Notes under the pieces: model-generated
The model's input: the letters and a program-made list of their open reading frames with translations, nothing else
Databases searched by the model: none
Told to the model about the DNA's origin: nothing
Assembly (NCBI GenBank): GCA_015065455.1
Contig: SVQI01000002.1
Location: 1 to 64,000, forward strand
Length of the DNA: 64,000 bases
DNA from: Oscillospiraceae bacterium
GTDB lineage: Bacteria; Bacillota; Clostridia; Oscillospirales; CAG-272
Direction: 5' to 3'
Translations under genes and position numbers: made by a program
Shown: positions 17,168 to 26,879 of the stretch, piece by piece
Numbering within the stretch: position 1 is the stretch's first letter
Layout: each line of letters begins with the position of its first letter

Positions 17168-17977
17168 ATGTCAGAATACGCAAACTACGACGACTTCTAC
17201 GATCCCGATGAGGAAAACGAATTTGACGCGCGAAATAACAAAAAAATAACTATAGGGAAAATTATTAAAAAAACAATAACTTATTCACTGAGATTGCTTG
17301 CTCTCTTTGTAGCAGGACTTTTGTTCTACAGAATTATGATCAGCAAAGCACCCGAACAGTCCAAGGAATTTTTATGGACAGAAACCTCAATTTCAGCATA
17401 CAATGATAATCCGTCGGAATTTAAAGCTTATCTCTACAAGCATCCCGACAACTTCTCACAAGACGGCTTGTTTTCTGCAAATGACGTATATTTTATTCCG
17501 TCTATCGGTCAATTTCAAATTACAGTGAGATATAATAACAGCACACTCAAGCGCATCGCAAAGGAATATGAACTCAAAGAAATTCCTGACGGCGAACAGT
17601 TCGTATATACCATTACCGATACTTTAGGAAATACCTATACAGATTATAAAATTATTTCGTTTAAGAAAAACATATACAACTACAACAGAATAGTATTCGA
17701 AAACATAGACCTCAACGCAACAAAAAATAATTCTCAAAACACTCCTCAAACAAACGAAGAAGAAAAAGAAGAGTTTTATTTATTGTTGAACGTCTATTAT
17801 GCTAAAGATGTCGTTTTGTCAACACCTCTCGGCATTGTTCCTGTATACGATAACAAATTCTACCACGAGCCTATTGATCTAAGCGAAAAACTTTTTAAGA
17901 ACAATAAGGCAACTTCGGGACTGTCTACCCCCATTGAATACGAAATTAAAGAAGAACCCGAAGATACTCAAGAATAA
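17168..17977 (+). CDS. hypothetical single-pass membrane protein
   Basis: This 269-residue protein has an acidic cytoplasmic N-terminus (about 25 residues rich in D, E, Y), a basic stretch, one membrane segment (SLRLLALFVAGLLFYRIMI, about residues 40-60), and a long extracytoplasmic beta-type domain ending in an acidic tail. The start at 17168 is preceded by GCGAGGTAA. A longer frame from 17102 would begin inside the promoter. Two genes of unknown function form a short unit: the zinc-ribbon gene starts 25 bp after this stop. No family recognised. Confidence 0.75.
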   Translation: MSEYANYDDFYDPDEENEFDARNNKKITIGKIIKKTITYSLRLLALFVAGLLFYRIMISKAPEQSKEFLWTETSISAYNDNPSEFKAYLYKHPDNFSQDGLFSANDVYFIPSIGQFQITVRYNNSTLKRIAKEYELKEIPDGEQFVYTITDTLGNTYTDYKIISFKKNIYNYNRIVFENIDLNATKNNSQNTPQTNEEEKEEFYLLLNVYYAKDVVLSTPLGIVPVYDNKFYHEPIDLSEKLFKNNKATSGLSTPIEYEIKEEPEDTQE

Positions 17978-18002
17978 AATATCCAAAAAAGGAGACACAC
18001 TA

Positions 18003-18644
18003 ATGGTACTCAAACCCAAAGAATCTATAATCAGCTACCGCTGTCCGCACTGTGGAACTACCGTTATGAGCATGGTAGGAACTTTTGCATTAAGCGGAGA
18101 CCTTATAAAACTCAAATGCAGCTGCGGAGAAAGCGAACTTATTATTTCATACACAAAGGACAACAAAATTAAACTCTCTGTTCCCTGCCTCGCTTGCGAA
18201 AATCCTCATACTTTCAGCATAAATTCTTCAACGTTTTTTGAAAAAGAATTGCTTGAACTTTGTTGCAAAGTACTTGGGCTTCCAATCTGTTTTGTAGGTA
18301 ACAAAGACAAGGTGTTTGAAGCGATAGAAAAGGCAGATAAAGAACTTGCTGAAATGATGGGAGAATATTCTCTTGAAGATATTGGACGTATGAGCGGCAG
18401 ACCCGAAGGAAGTATAACTGACGCTCAGGTTTCCGAACTCGTGAGATTTATGCTGTGCGAAATGAAAGACGAAAACTCCATCGTATGCAATTGCAAAGAT
18501 AACGAAGGTGAATACGATTTTTCAATTAACGAGAATGCCGTTGAAATTTTCTGCACAAAGTGTAACGCAAAAAAGACATTTAACCTTAGTTCTGTGCAAA
18601 AAGCATCCGACTTCCTGTATATTGACGAGCTTGACTTAAGGTAA
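18003..18644 (+). CDS. hypothetical zinc-ribbon protein
   Basis: This 213-residue soluble protein has several cysteine pairs arranged as zinc ribbons: YRCPHCGTTV and LKCSCGE near the N-terminus, CLACENPH near residue 62, and CNCKDNEG with IFCTKCNAK at the C-terminus. The middle carries a helical segment EKADKELAEMMGEYSLEDI. The start at 18003 is supported by AAAGGAGA nine bases upstream. It follows the single-pass membrane protein gene by 25 bp. The family is not recognised; ribbons of this kind often bind nucleic acid or protein partners. Confidence 0.75.
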   Translation: MVLKPKESIISYRCPHCGTTVMSMVGTFALSGDLIKLKCSCGESELIISYTKDNKIKLSVPCLACENPHTFSINSSTFFEKELLELCCKVLGLPICFVGNKDKVFEAIEKADKELAEMMGEYSLEDIGRMSGRPEGSITDAQVSELVRFMLCEMKDENSIVCNCKDNEGEYDFSINENAVEIFCTKCNAKKTFNLSSVQKASDFLYIDELDLR

Positions 18645-18695
18645 TTTTCCTTTTATTTCCTGTATATTTAACCCCTTGTGATAATTGTCAATATA

Positions 18696-18724
18696 TTGAT
18701 TTTTTTACAATAATATGTTATAAT
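18696..18724 (+). promoter_or_regulatory. sigma-A promoter of the DUF512 gene
   Basis: TTGATT (18696-18701) and TATAAT (18719-18724) are separated by 17 bases, 64 bp before the DUF512 start. Confidence 0.75.
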
Positions 18725-18787
18725 ATAATTTGTATATTATATATAGCCGATTTGATTGGTAGCTAACAAAAAAGGAGCTGACGGAAT

Positions 18788-20089
18788 ATGGTTAAAATAT
18801 GTGATGTTAATAACCATTCATATTCGTCCCGACACGGCATTTTGCCGGGCGACATACTTATTTCCGTCAACGGAAATGAAATAAACGACGTACTTGATTA
18901 CAGATTTTATCTGACTGACAGAAAGCTTGATTTGCTTTTATCAAGAAACGGCACTGAATACTCGGTATCAATAAAAAAGAACGAGTATGACGATATCGGA
19001 CTTGAATTTGAAACCTATCTTATGGACAGCAAGAAATCCTGTAAAAACAAATGCGTCTTTTGTTTTATAGACCAACTCCCAAAGGGACTGCGCGATACTC
19101 TGTATTTCAAAGACGATGACGCAAGACTTTCTTTTTTGATGGGAAACTACGTGACACTGACCGGCCTTAAAGATTCTGACGTAGACAGAATTATAAAAAT
19201 GCATATGAGTCCGATCAACGTTTCCGTACATACGACTAACCCTGATTTGCGTTGCAAAATGATGAACAACCGTTTTGCAGGAAAAAGCCTTGATTATTTA
19301 AAAAGGTTTGCAAAAAACAACATAACCTTAAACTGCCAGATTGTTCTTTGCAAGGGACTGAATGACGGAGACGAACTTTTGAACACGATGCACGATCTTG
19401 CATCACTGTATCCTTCAGTAAACAGTGTTTCAATTGTTCCGGCAGGGCTGACAAAATACCGAGACAATCTGTATCCGCTTGAACCCTTTTCTCCTGACGA
19501 ATCAAAAAAAATAATTCAAAAAGTACAGAACTTTGCTCTCCTTTGCAAAAAGGAATACGGAAGCTCAATTTTCTTTTGCGGAGACGAAATGTACCTAAAA
19601 GCAGGTATGGAAATTCCCTCGCCCGATTATTACGAGGATTTTTCGCAGATTGAGAACGGGGTTGGAATGATAGCGTCAATGCTTGACGAGTTTGACTATG
19701 CATTTGATGAGCTTGATGAATTCCCGTCACTACCGAGAAAGGTTTCTGTAGCCACCGGAAACGCTGCATATAAGTTTATATGTTCTTTGACCGAAAGACT
19801 TGAAGAAAGATTCAAAGGGCTTGAAATAAAAGTATATAACATCGACAATGATTTTTTTGGTCATAATATAACGGTTGCCGGTCTTGTCACCGGTATCGAC
19901 CTTATTAACCAACTGAAAGACAAATCCTTAGGTAGTACGCTGTACATTCCCAGAACGATGCTTGAAAGCGAGGGAAAACTTTTCCTCGACAGTATGTCCA
20001 TAGACGAAGTATCTGCCAAACTTAACGTAAAAATTGAAACTATTACCAACGATGGCGAAAACTTTATGCGCTCTCTGTTGGGATTATAA
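18788..20089 (+). CDS. DUF512 radical-SAM-like protein with N-terminal PDZ
   Basis: This 433-residue protein begins with a PDZ-like region (HGILPGDILISVNGNEINDVLDY), then the cysteine motif CKNKCVFCFIDQLPKG (CxxxCxxC, around residue 80) of a radical SAM iron-sulfur cluster, and GNYVTLTGL. The C-terminal DUF512 part includes VSVATGNAAYKFI and GLVTGIDLINQL. The family is widespread in Clostridia and its role is not established. Its position directly before der and plsY is a recurrent clostridial arrangement, which argues for a conserved envelope- or ribosome-linked role. AAAGGAGCTG precedes the start. Confidence 0.9.
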   Translation: MVKICDVNNHSYSSRHGILPGDILISVNGNEINDVLDYRFYLTDRKLDLLLSRNGTEYSVSIKKNEYDDIGLEFETYLMDSKKSCKNKCVFCFIDQLPKGLRDTLYFKDDDARLSFLMGNYVTLTGLKDSDVDRIIKMHMSPINVSVHTTNPDLRCKMMNNRFAGKSLDYLKRFAKNNITLNCQIVLCKGLNDGDELLNTMHDLASLYPSVNSVSIVPAGLTKYRDNLYPLEPFSPDESKKIIQKVQNFALLCKKEYGSSIFFCGDEMYLKAGMEIPSPDYYEDFSQIENGVGMIASMLDEFDYAFDELDEFPSLPRKVSVATGNAAYKFICSLTERLEERFKGLEIKVYNIDNDFFGHNITVAGLVTGIDLINQLKDKSLGSTLYIPRTMLESEGKLFLDSMSIDEVSAKLNVKIETITNDGENFMRSLLGL

Positions 20090-20122
20090 TACCGAAACAC
20101 ACCAAATAATCAGGACGGTAAA

Positions 20123-21628
20123 ATGAATATGAAAAACAACAACGAAAAAAAAGAACTTAAAATTGTTTTGAGTCCCGAGCTTTACGATGAGCTCAGATTT
20201 ACATTCCGCCCGGCACAACTGGAAAATATTATTTACAAGCCCGAGATTATAAACGAAACAAGATGGCAATGCTGCTGCGGTTCAGAGTGTGAGCTTGACG
20301 TATGCCCTATTTGCGGAATGGAGAAGCACACTGTTTTCTCAAAGGTAAATCCCGGTTATCTTGCAAGACACCGCAAGGCAAGAATTGCAAAACGCAGAAA
20401 AGCTGCACAGGATAAGCAGGCGTTAATGGCAGCCCAGATGCTCAGAAAAAACAAGAAACAGCAAAAAAACAACAACAAAAAAGTAGGTACGCTTATTGGG
20501 ATAATTTTTCTCTGCATAGCAATCCTCTTTTGTCTTGTTATTATATTTAAGACGGCAGACAAGCCTACAATAGCTGACCCGTCCGTTGATACAACCTTAA
20601 ACACGGGCGAAAACACAACTCCCGACACAACGGATAAGCCTGTCTCTACAGACAAACCTACTCCGTCGGAAACACCTTCATCAACCGACACAACCGATCC
20701 ACAGCCTTCAACAGAGCCGGCAACTACCCCGCCCCCTGTAACTACTATTCCTTCTGAACCCGTTCAGGTTCCTTCGGAAAATACAGACGGTGTAGTATCC
20801 ACTGTTGCAGACGGCACGTGGCCGGAGGGTGCCTCGGGTAATACCTCTGTTGGCGGACTTGTTTATACTGACGGCCAATATGATTACATAGCAAAGAACG
20901 GTATAACAATACTTGACAAATCCGGAAACGAAGTTGCCGTACTTGCCACAAATAAGGCATACGGAATTACCGGTATTGACAAATATATTTTCTATATCGG
21001 TGAACAAAATACGGTATACCGCATAAATACAGAAACAAAAGAAGAAACTGCTCTTACAATTAAAGCTACATTAATCTGTGCATACCAGGGAGAACTTTAT
21101 TACGTTTCTTCAGAGCCTAAAGGACTTTACGCTTCCGATATTTACGGAAACACAATAAAGGTTCTTACAGTTTCAGACATATACGCGCTTAACTCTACCG
21201 CAGATAAATTATACTTCTCTACTGATGATGGTCTTTGTGTTCTTTCTTCAAAAGACGGAAACGTAAAAGTATTCTGCAAGGACGGAGCAAAGGCTACAAG
21301 TATAATCGAAATTACAGGTTGTGTATTCTATACAGGTACAGATGGCAGACTTAAATTCTATAACCCCGCTATATCCAGCAGCTTCGGTGTAGAATACCCA
21401 AGATACGAAGTAAGCTTTACATACGTTTCTGCATATAATAACAGAGTTTACGTAAGAACAGTTTCCCAGTATACAAATGCTGTCGAATGGATATCTACTC
21501 AGTGGACTCCCGGAAATAGATTGTTTGCGCCCTCAGCATTTACATCAACAGGAATTACGACAGACGCACTTTACGTTACCGAAAGCGCTGTTTACGACGG
21601 AGAACTTAACAGAACAGCAGTATCTTAA
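20123..21628 (+). CDS. membrane-anchored zinc-ribbon / propeller protein (DUF5050-like)
   Basis: A 501-residue protein. Residues about 48-70 hold a cysteine cluster (CCCGSECELDVCPICG). A lysine-, arginine- and glutamine-rich stretch follows, then one membrane segment (LIGIIFLCIAILFCLVIIF, near 118-136). Next is a Thr/Ser/Pro-rich linker of about 70 residues (repeated PSTD/TTPD units). From about residue 225 come repeated strands (YDYIAKNGITIL, KYIFYIGEQNTVYRI, GELYYVSSEPKGLYASD) typical of DUF5050-type beta-propellers facing outwards. It resembles a sensor or surface protein joining a cytoplasmic metal-binding domain to an external propeller. It lies 33 bp before der and is probably cotranscribed. 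Ligand unknown. Confidence 0.78.
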   Translation: MNMKNNNEKKELKIVLSPELYDELRFTFRPAQLENIIYKPEIINETRWQCCCGSECELDVCPICGMEKHTVFSKVNPGYLARHRKARIAKRRKAAQDKQALMAAQMLRKNKKQQKNNNKKVGTLIGIIFLCIAILFCLVIIFKTADKPTIADPSVDTTLNTGENTTPDTTDKPVSTDKPTPSETPSSTDTTDPQPSTEPATTPPPVTTIPSEPVQVPSENTDGVVSTVADGTWPEGASGNTSVGGLVYTDGQYDYIAKNGITILDKSGNEVAVLATNKAYGITGIDKYIFYIGEQNTVYRINTETKEETALTIKATLICAYQGELYYVSSEPKGLYASDIYGNTIKVLTVSDIYALNSTADKLYFSTDDGLCVLSSKDGNVKVFCKDGAKATSIIEITGCVFYTGTDGRLKFYNPAISSSFGVEYPRYEVSFTYVSAYNNRVYVRTVSQYTNAVEWISTQWTPGNRLFAPSAFTSTGITTDALYVTESAVYDGELNRTAVS

Positions 21629-21661
21629 GCTTGCTGTAAAAGAACAGACAAGGAGAAATAA

Positions 21662-22996
21662 ATGTCAAAACCTATTGTTGCAATAGTGGGACGCCCCAAC
21701 GTTGGAAAAAGTACTCTTTTTAACAAGCTTGTAGGCGAAAGAATTTCCATAGTTGAAGACACTCCCGGAGTTACAAGAGACAGAATATATCACGAAATTG
21801 AATGGGCAGGAAGAACGCTTATGCTCATTGATACCGGAGGTATCGAACCCAAGACAGATGATATGATTCTGAAATATATGAGACTACAGGCAGAAATCGC
21901 CATTGAAACTGCCGACGTCATAGTATTTATGACCGACGTCAGAGTTGGTTTGACAGCAGACGACAGAGATATAGCAAGAATGCTTCTCAAGAGTCAAAAG
22001 CCTGTTGTTTTGTGTGTAAACAAGGTTGATAAAATAGGTGATCTCCCCTACGAATTTTATGAATTTTACGAGCTTGGTTTTATAGGTGATCCTATTCCCG
22101 TTTCATCGATTCACGGAACGGGCTCGGGTGATTTGCTTGACAAGGTTTTAGAATATTTACCCGATGAAACCGAAAATGAAAATGAAGACGATGATGCTAT
22201 CAGTGTTGCCGTAATCGGCAAACCGAATGCAGGTAAAAGCTCGATTATAAATAAGATTCTGGGCGAAGACAGACTTATCGTTTCAAATATTCCCGGTACA
22301 ACAAGAGATGCAATAAATACGCGTATTGAAAACAAATTCGGTAAATATATATTTGTCGATACCGCGGGCATAAGAAGAAAAAGCCGTGTTGATGACAGAA
22401 TTGAAAAATATTCTGTTTTACGTTCAAAAATGGCTGTAGAAAACGCTAACGTATGCGTTTTAATGGTTGATGCTACAGAGGGTATTACAGAACAAGATGA
22501 GCATATTGCGGGTCTTGCTCACGAAGCGGGTAAACCTACTATCATTGTAGTAAACAAATGGGACCTTATTGAAAAAGACAATAGCACGGTTAATCAGTTT
22601 ACACAAAAGATTCAAACAGCATTGGCATATATGCCCTACGCTCCCATTCTCTTTATTTCAGCAAAGACGGGACAGCGTATTGATAAGCTGTTTGAGTTTA
22701 TCAATTACGTATATGAACAGTCTGTACTCAGAATTTCCACGGGTATGTTGAACGACGTGCTTAACGACGCCGTAACAAAGGTTCAGCCACCGTCAGATAA
22801 GGGAAAACGACTGAAGATATACTATATGACACAGGTTGGTATTGCTCCCCCCACTTTCGTTATTTTCTGTAACGATGCAGAATTATTCCATTTCTCATAT
22901 CAGAGATATATTGAGAACAGAATAAGAGAGGTCTTTGGATTTAAGGGAACACCGATCAAAATTATCATCCGACAGAAAGGCGACAACGACAACTGA
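21662..22996 (+). CDS. der: ribosome biogenesis GTPase Der (EngA)
   Basis: A 444-residue double GTPase needed for 50S subunit assembly. The first G domain has [23 protein letters not shown] and NKVD; the second has GKPNAGKSSII, NIPGTTRDAI, DTAG and NKWD; a C-terminal KH-like domain follows (YYMTQVGIAPPTFVIFCND). All G motifs are intact and the length is standard. AAGGAGA lies five bases before the ATG. plsY follows directly, its start being 2 bp after the der stop codon. Confidence 0.98.
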   Translation: MSKPIVAIVGRPNVGKSTLFNKLVGERISIVEDTPGVTRDRIYHEIEWAGRTLMLIDTGGIEPKTDDMILKYMRLQAEIAIETADVIVFMTDVRVGLTADDRDIARMLLKSQKPVVLCVNKVDKIGDLPYEFYEFYELGFIGDPIPVSSIHGTGSGDLLDKVLEYLPDETENENEDDDAISVAVIGKPNAGKSSIINKILGEDRLIVSNIPGTTRDAINTRIENKFGKYIFVDTAGIRRKSRVDDRIEKYSVLRSKMAVENANVCVLMVDATEGITEQDEHIAGLAHEAGKPTIIVVNKWDLIEKDNSTVNQFTQKIQTALAYMPYAPILFISAKTGQRIDKLFEFINYVYEQSVLRISTGMLNDVLNDAVTKVQPPSDKGKRLKIYYMTQVGIAPPTFVIFCNDAELFHFSYQRYIENRIREVFGFKGTPIKIIIRQKGDNDN

Positions 22997-22997
22997 T

Positions 22998-23708
22998 ATG
23001 GAAACTATTTACACATTTTTTAACATAGGTATAGTCGCAACATTGTTTGGAACAAGGGGCGAAGACTCCGCAGGCAACGTGTACTACAACACCCCCTGGA
23101 TATATATAATTCCGGCTCTTATTCTTGTCTTATTTGTAGCATACCTTATGGGAAGCTTTAACTTTGCTACTTTTATCTCAAAAAAGAAATACAACGATGA
23201 CATAAGAGAACACGGAAGCGGTAATGCAGGAATGACCAATATGATGAGAACGTACGGCACAAAAGCCGCTGCATTCACTCTGCTCGGAGACTTCCTGAAA
23301 ACAGTTCTTGCAGTTTTTGTGGGATACCTTGTTTTTGGAAAAACAGGTGGTTACGTTGCGGGCTTAGGCGCTGTAATCGGTCACACCTGGCCACTTTACT
23401 ATAACTTCAAGGGTGGAAAAGGCGTAGTTACCGCTATAACGATGATTCTCTGCACAAAACCTATTCTTGCTCTGCTTTTGATTATTATTTTCGTTGCGAT
23501 TGTTGCTGCTACGAAATATATATCATTGGGTTCAATCATGTGCTCATTGTTATATCCCGTTCTTCTCCACAACTTTGGCACTGTAGGAATAATCGAATTA
23601 ATCTGCTGTTTTCTCGTAGTCGTTTTGTTAGTATATAATCACAGAGAAAACCTAAAGAGATTATATGCAGGCAAAGAAAACAAGTTTTCATTTAAAAAAA
23701 GCAAATAA
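22998..23708 (+). CDS. plsY: glycerol-3-phosphate acyltransferase PlsY
   Basis: A membrane enzyme that transfers acyl from acyl-phosphate to glycerol-3-phosphate, the first step of phospholipid synthesis. Recognisable motifs are YLMGSFNFATFISKK, EHGSGNAGMTNMMRTYG (the SGNxGxTN signature), GHTWPLYYNFKGGKGVVT (the GGKG motif) and a late R-H/N-R-E-N-L-K-R segment. At 236 residues it has about 30 extra at the N-terminus compared with typical PlsY (about 200). The ATG at 22998 is chosen because it follows the der stop codon by one base; a longer frame would overlap der by 20 codons without a ribosome site. Confidence 0.95.
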   Translation: METIYTFFNIGIVATLFGTRGEDSAGNVYYNTPWIYIIPALILVLFVAYLMGSFNFATFISKKKYNDDIREHGSGNAGMTNMMRTYGTKAAAFTLLGDFLKTVLAVFVGYLVFGKTGGYVAGLGAVIGHTWPLYYNFKGGKGVVTAITMILCTKPILALLLIIIFVAIVAATKYISLGSIMCSLLYPVLLHNFGTVGIIELICCFLVVVLLVYNHRENLKRLYAGKENKFSFKKSK

Positions 23709-23733
23709 ATTTTTAATCCACCGAGGAATAAAA

Positions 23734-25206
23734 ATGAATTTTATAAAAAAAGCTATTATTTTAGTTACTTTGGTACTGATAGCAGTGTTGTCATCCTCAA
23801 TTTGTGTTTCGGCAAATCAAGACACAAATGCTGTTGAAATAAAAAATATTACACTTACCCCTAACTCAAAAAATTTGAGCGACGGTAATATTTCTACGTA
23901 TACAAGCACAGATACAGTGTCAATAAAAACAGATTCGGATATCGATTCAATCTACATAAGACTTTGGGATGATACGCCGGCATTCACTGTATCCATTGGA
24001 GAACAAACGTACAAAAACGAAAATTATTTTCTTCACTCGTTTTTTAAAATTCCCGCTGAAATCAGTGAATGTAAAGAATTGACTGTTATTTTTGAAAGAA
24101 AAGTAAAGGTTTCAGATATTTTTGCTTTTTCAGAAGGCACACTTCCCGATTGGGTTCAGGTATGGGATAAGCCTTATGAAAGAGCTGATCTTTTGCTTAA
24201 CACTACACACGCAGATGACGAACAGTTATTTTTTGCAGGTGTACTTCCCTATTACTCACTTGTAAGAAAATATAGAGTTCAGGTCGTATATTTTACCGAC
24301 CATAACAAAGCAAACGAGGCAATAAGACGTCACGAGCTTCTGAATGGACTGTGGACGGTTGGCATTAATCACTACCCCGTTATAAATAATTTCCCCGATG
24401 CATATTCTGAAAGCTACAACTGGGCATTGACAAACCTGAAAAATGCGGGATTTACAGAAGATGACGTATATAAATTCCAAACGGAAATGCTAAGAAGATT
24501 CAAACCGCTTGTCGTTATCGGGCACGATTTAAAAGGCGAATACAAACACGGTCAGCACATCCTCAATGCAGAATCGCTTACAAAAGCTATAGAATATGCA
24601 AACAATCCTGAGATGTACCCCGAATCAGCCGCAACGTACGGTGTCTGGGACACTCCAAAATTATATCTCCATCTATACGAAAATAATAAAGTCGTAATGA
24701 ACTGGGATGAGCCCTACGAAGAACTTGGCGGTAAAACACCATTCCAGATGACTCAAGAAGGCTTTAAACATCATAATTCTCAGCACTACACCTGGTTTAA
24801 CACATGGCTGAATGGAAAAAATACAAAAATTACACTTGCCTCACAGATAAAGACATATTCTCCCTGCGATTACGGGCTTTATAGAACGACAGTTGGTGAG
24901 GACGTTCAAAAAAATGACTTCTTTGAAAATCTTATAAACTACGACGAACAGGAACGAATTGAACAAGAAAGAATCGAAGAAGAATTAAGACAACAACAAG
25001 AGGCCGAAGAAAGCAGACGACAGGAAGAAAGCTCCATACAAGAGTCAATAGAAGAAGCTTCACGACAAGAGGCATCAAGACAAGAATTGCAAAAAGCTGA
25101 AAATCAAAAAACGCAAGATAATAAAAAAATTATTGGCATAATCGCCATAGTAATTTTAGTTGCATCTAGTCTTACACTCGCTTTGGTTGTAATAAGAAAA
25201 AGATAA
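23734..25206 (+). CDS. membrane-anchored PIG-L family deacetylase
   Basis: A 490-residue exported protein. The signal sequence NFIKKAIILVTLVLIAVLSS is followed by a beta-rich domain and then a PIG-L/LmbE core beginning TTHADDEQLFFAG (a variant of the zinc motif xHPDDE), with GHDLKGEYKHGQH supplying the later histidines. A glutamate/glutamine/arginine-rich coiled coil (about 415-455, with repeated EESxRQE units) leads to a C-terminal membrane segment (IIGIIAIVILVASSLTLAL) and basic tail. The family removes N-acetyl groups from sugars; a surface glycan is likely here. The ATG at 23734 follows GAGGAATAAAA. It lies 25 bp after plsY, the last gene of that unit. Confidence 0.87.
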   Translation: MNFIKKAIILVTLVLIAVLSSSICVSANQDTNAVEIKNITLTPNSKNLSDGNISTYTSTDTVSIKTDSDIDSIYIRLWDDTPAFTVSIGEQTYKNENYFLHSFFKIPAEISECKELTVIFERKVKVSDIFAFSEGTLPDWVQVWDKPYERADLLLNTTHADDEQLFFAGVLPYYSLVRKYRVQVVYFTDHNKANEAIRRHELLNGLWTVGINHYPVINNFPDAYSESYNWALTNLKNAGFTEDDVYKFQTEMLRRFKPLVVIGHDLKGEYKHGQHILNAESLTKAIEYANNPEMYPESAATYGVWDTPKLYLHLYENNKVVMNWDEPYEELGGKTPFQMTQEGFKHHNSQHYTWFNTWLNGKNTKITLASQIKTYSPCDYGLYRTTVGEDVQKNDFFENLINYDEQERIEQERIEEELRQQQEAEESRRQEESSIQESIEEASRQEASRQELQKAENQKTQDNKKIIGIIAIVILVASSLTLALVVIRKR

Positions 25207-25210
25207 AATA

Positions 25211-25246
25211 AAAAAAGAGTTGAATTTAAAATCCAACTCTTTTTTT
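25211..25246. terminator. bidirectional terminator
   Basis: The arms AAAAAAGAGTTGGA-like (25211-25223) and TCCAACTCTTTTTTT (25232-25246) flank a short loop. It separates the deacetylase gene from the convergent glyS. Confidence 0.9.
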
Positions 25247-25255
25247 ATGTGTAAA

Positions 25256-26647
25256 TTAGAAATTGATCTTGTTCTGGATATACTCTTCAAGACTGTCAAT
25301 GGAGATACGAACCTGTTCCATTGTATCACGGTCTCTTACAGTTACGCAACCGTCTTCTTTAGAGTCAAAGTCGTAGGTAATGCAGAGAGGCGTACCAATT
25401 TCGTCCTGACGACGATATCTCTTACCGATAGAACCTGTTTCATCGTAGTCCGTCATAAACTTAGATGCAAGAACTGAATAAACCTCGGTAGCTTCTTCGG
25501 AAAGCTTCTTTGAAAGAGGAAGAACTGCGCACTTGAAGGGCGCCAACGCAGGATGAAGTCTGAGAACGTTTCTTACGTCGCCTTCGCTAATCTCTTCTTC
25601 ATCATAAGCTTCAATAAGGAATGCAAGAACAACACGGTCTGCGCCAAGAGAAGGCTCAATGCAGTAAGGAATGTAACGTTCATTGGTTTCGGGATCAAAA
25701 TAACTCAAATCCTTGCCCGAATGTTCTGAATGTGCCTTAAGGTCGAAGTCAGTACGGTCAGCAATTCCCCAAAGTTCGCCCCAACCAAACGGGAAGAGGA
25801 ATTCAAAGTCTGTTGTTGCATTTGAATAGTGTGAAAGCTCTTCGGGTTCGTGATCGCGAAGCTTGAGGTTTTCTTTCTTCATGCCGAGAGAATAAAGAAA
25901 TTCTGCACAGAAATTCTTCCAATAAGCAAACCATTCAAGGTCAGTGCCGGGTTTACAGAAGAATTCAAGCTCCATCTGCTCAAATTCACGTGTACGGAAA
26001 GTAAAGTTTCCGGGAGTAATTTCATTTCTGAAAGACTTACCGATCTGAGCAATACCGAAAGGAATCTTCTTTCTTGTTGTTCTCTGTACGTTTGCAAAGT
26101 TTACAAATATACCCTGAGCAGTTTCGGGACGCATATAAAGCTGAGACTGAGAGTCTTCTGTAACGCCCTGGAAAGTCTTAAACATCATATTAAACTTACG
26201 GATAGATGTAAAATCAGTCTTTCCGCAGTTTGTACAAGCAACGTTGTTTTCAACAATGAAGTTTGACATTTCTTCGTTTGTCATACCTTCAACCTTTACG
26301 TCCTTGCCATTTTCTTTTGCCCATTCTTCAATAAGCTTGTCCGCTCTGTGTCTCATCTTACAAGATTTACAGTCGATAAGCGGGTCATTAAAGTTTACAA
26401 CGTGGCCGGATGCAACCCAAACTTCAGGGTTCATCAATATTGCACTGTCAAGACCAACGTTAAGCTTGGATTCCTGAACGAATTTTTTCCACCATGCTTT
26501 TTTTACGTTATTCTTTACTTCAACTCCGAGAGGGCCATAATCCCAAGAGTTTGCAAGACCGCCGTATATTTCAGAGCCGCTGAATACAAAACCGCGGTTT
26601 TTACATAATGCAACGATTTTCTCCATCGTCTTATCTGTGTTATTCAT
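25256..26647 (-). CDS. glyS: glycyl-tRNA synthetase, homodimeric type
   Basis: A class II synthetase of 463 residues, of the single-chain (eukaryote/Gram-positive GRS1) type and not the alpha2-beta2 type. Motifs visible include [24 protein letters not shown], the zinc-type cysteine pairs CKSC and CTNC, motif 2 [11 protein letters not shown] followed by [15 protein letters not shown], and motif 3 [12 protein letters not shown]. The C-terminal anticodon-binding domain starts near residue 365 ([14 protein letters not shown]). Ribosome site AGGAGTGG. A TTGATT-17-TATAAT promoter lies about 95 bp upstream. No T-box is visible. Confidence 0.97.
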   Translation of the reverse strand: MNNTDKTMEKIVALCKNRGFVFSGSEIYGGLANSWDYGPLGVEVKNNVKKAWWKKFVQESKLNVGLDSAILMNPEVWVASGHVVNFNDPLIDCKSCKMRHRADKLIEEWAKENGKDVKVEGMTNEEMSNFIVENNVACTNCGKTDFTSIRKFNMMFKTFQGVTEDSQSQLYMRPETAQGIFVNFANVQRTTRKKIPFGIAQIGKSFRNEITPGNFTFRTREFEQMELEFFCKPGTDLEWFAYWKNFCAEFLYSLGMKKENLKLRDHEPEELSHYSNATTDFEFLFPFGWGELWGIADRTDFDLKAHSEHSGKDLSYFDPETNERYIPYCIEPSLGADRVVLAFLIEAYDEEEISEGDVRNVLRLHPALAPFKCAVLPLSKKLSEEATEVYSVLASKFMTDYDETGSIGKRYRRQDEIGTPLCITYDFDSKEDGCVTVRDRDTMEQVRISIDSLEEYIQNKINF

Positions 26648-26738
26648 AATGATACCACTCCTATATATGATTAATTATTATTTACTAAGCACTATTACTA
26701 ACGAATATCTTTCTGAATCTATATAATATTCAAATTTC

Positions 26739-26767
26739 ATTATAACAGATAAGCAACAAAAAATCAA
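26739..26767 (-). promoter_or_regulatory. sigma-A promoter of glyS
   Basis: On the minus strand TTGATT (26762-26767) and TATAAT (26739-26744) have a 17-base spacer. Confidence 0.75.
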
Positions 26768-26879
26768 GCATAAAACACCATTTTTCAACAACCATTTTGA
26801 TCATTTGAAATTAACAAGAAACGAAACAAACCAAATACAAAAAAGGAATCGGTGTAAACCAACTCCCACTTTAACTTAT

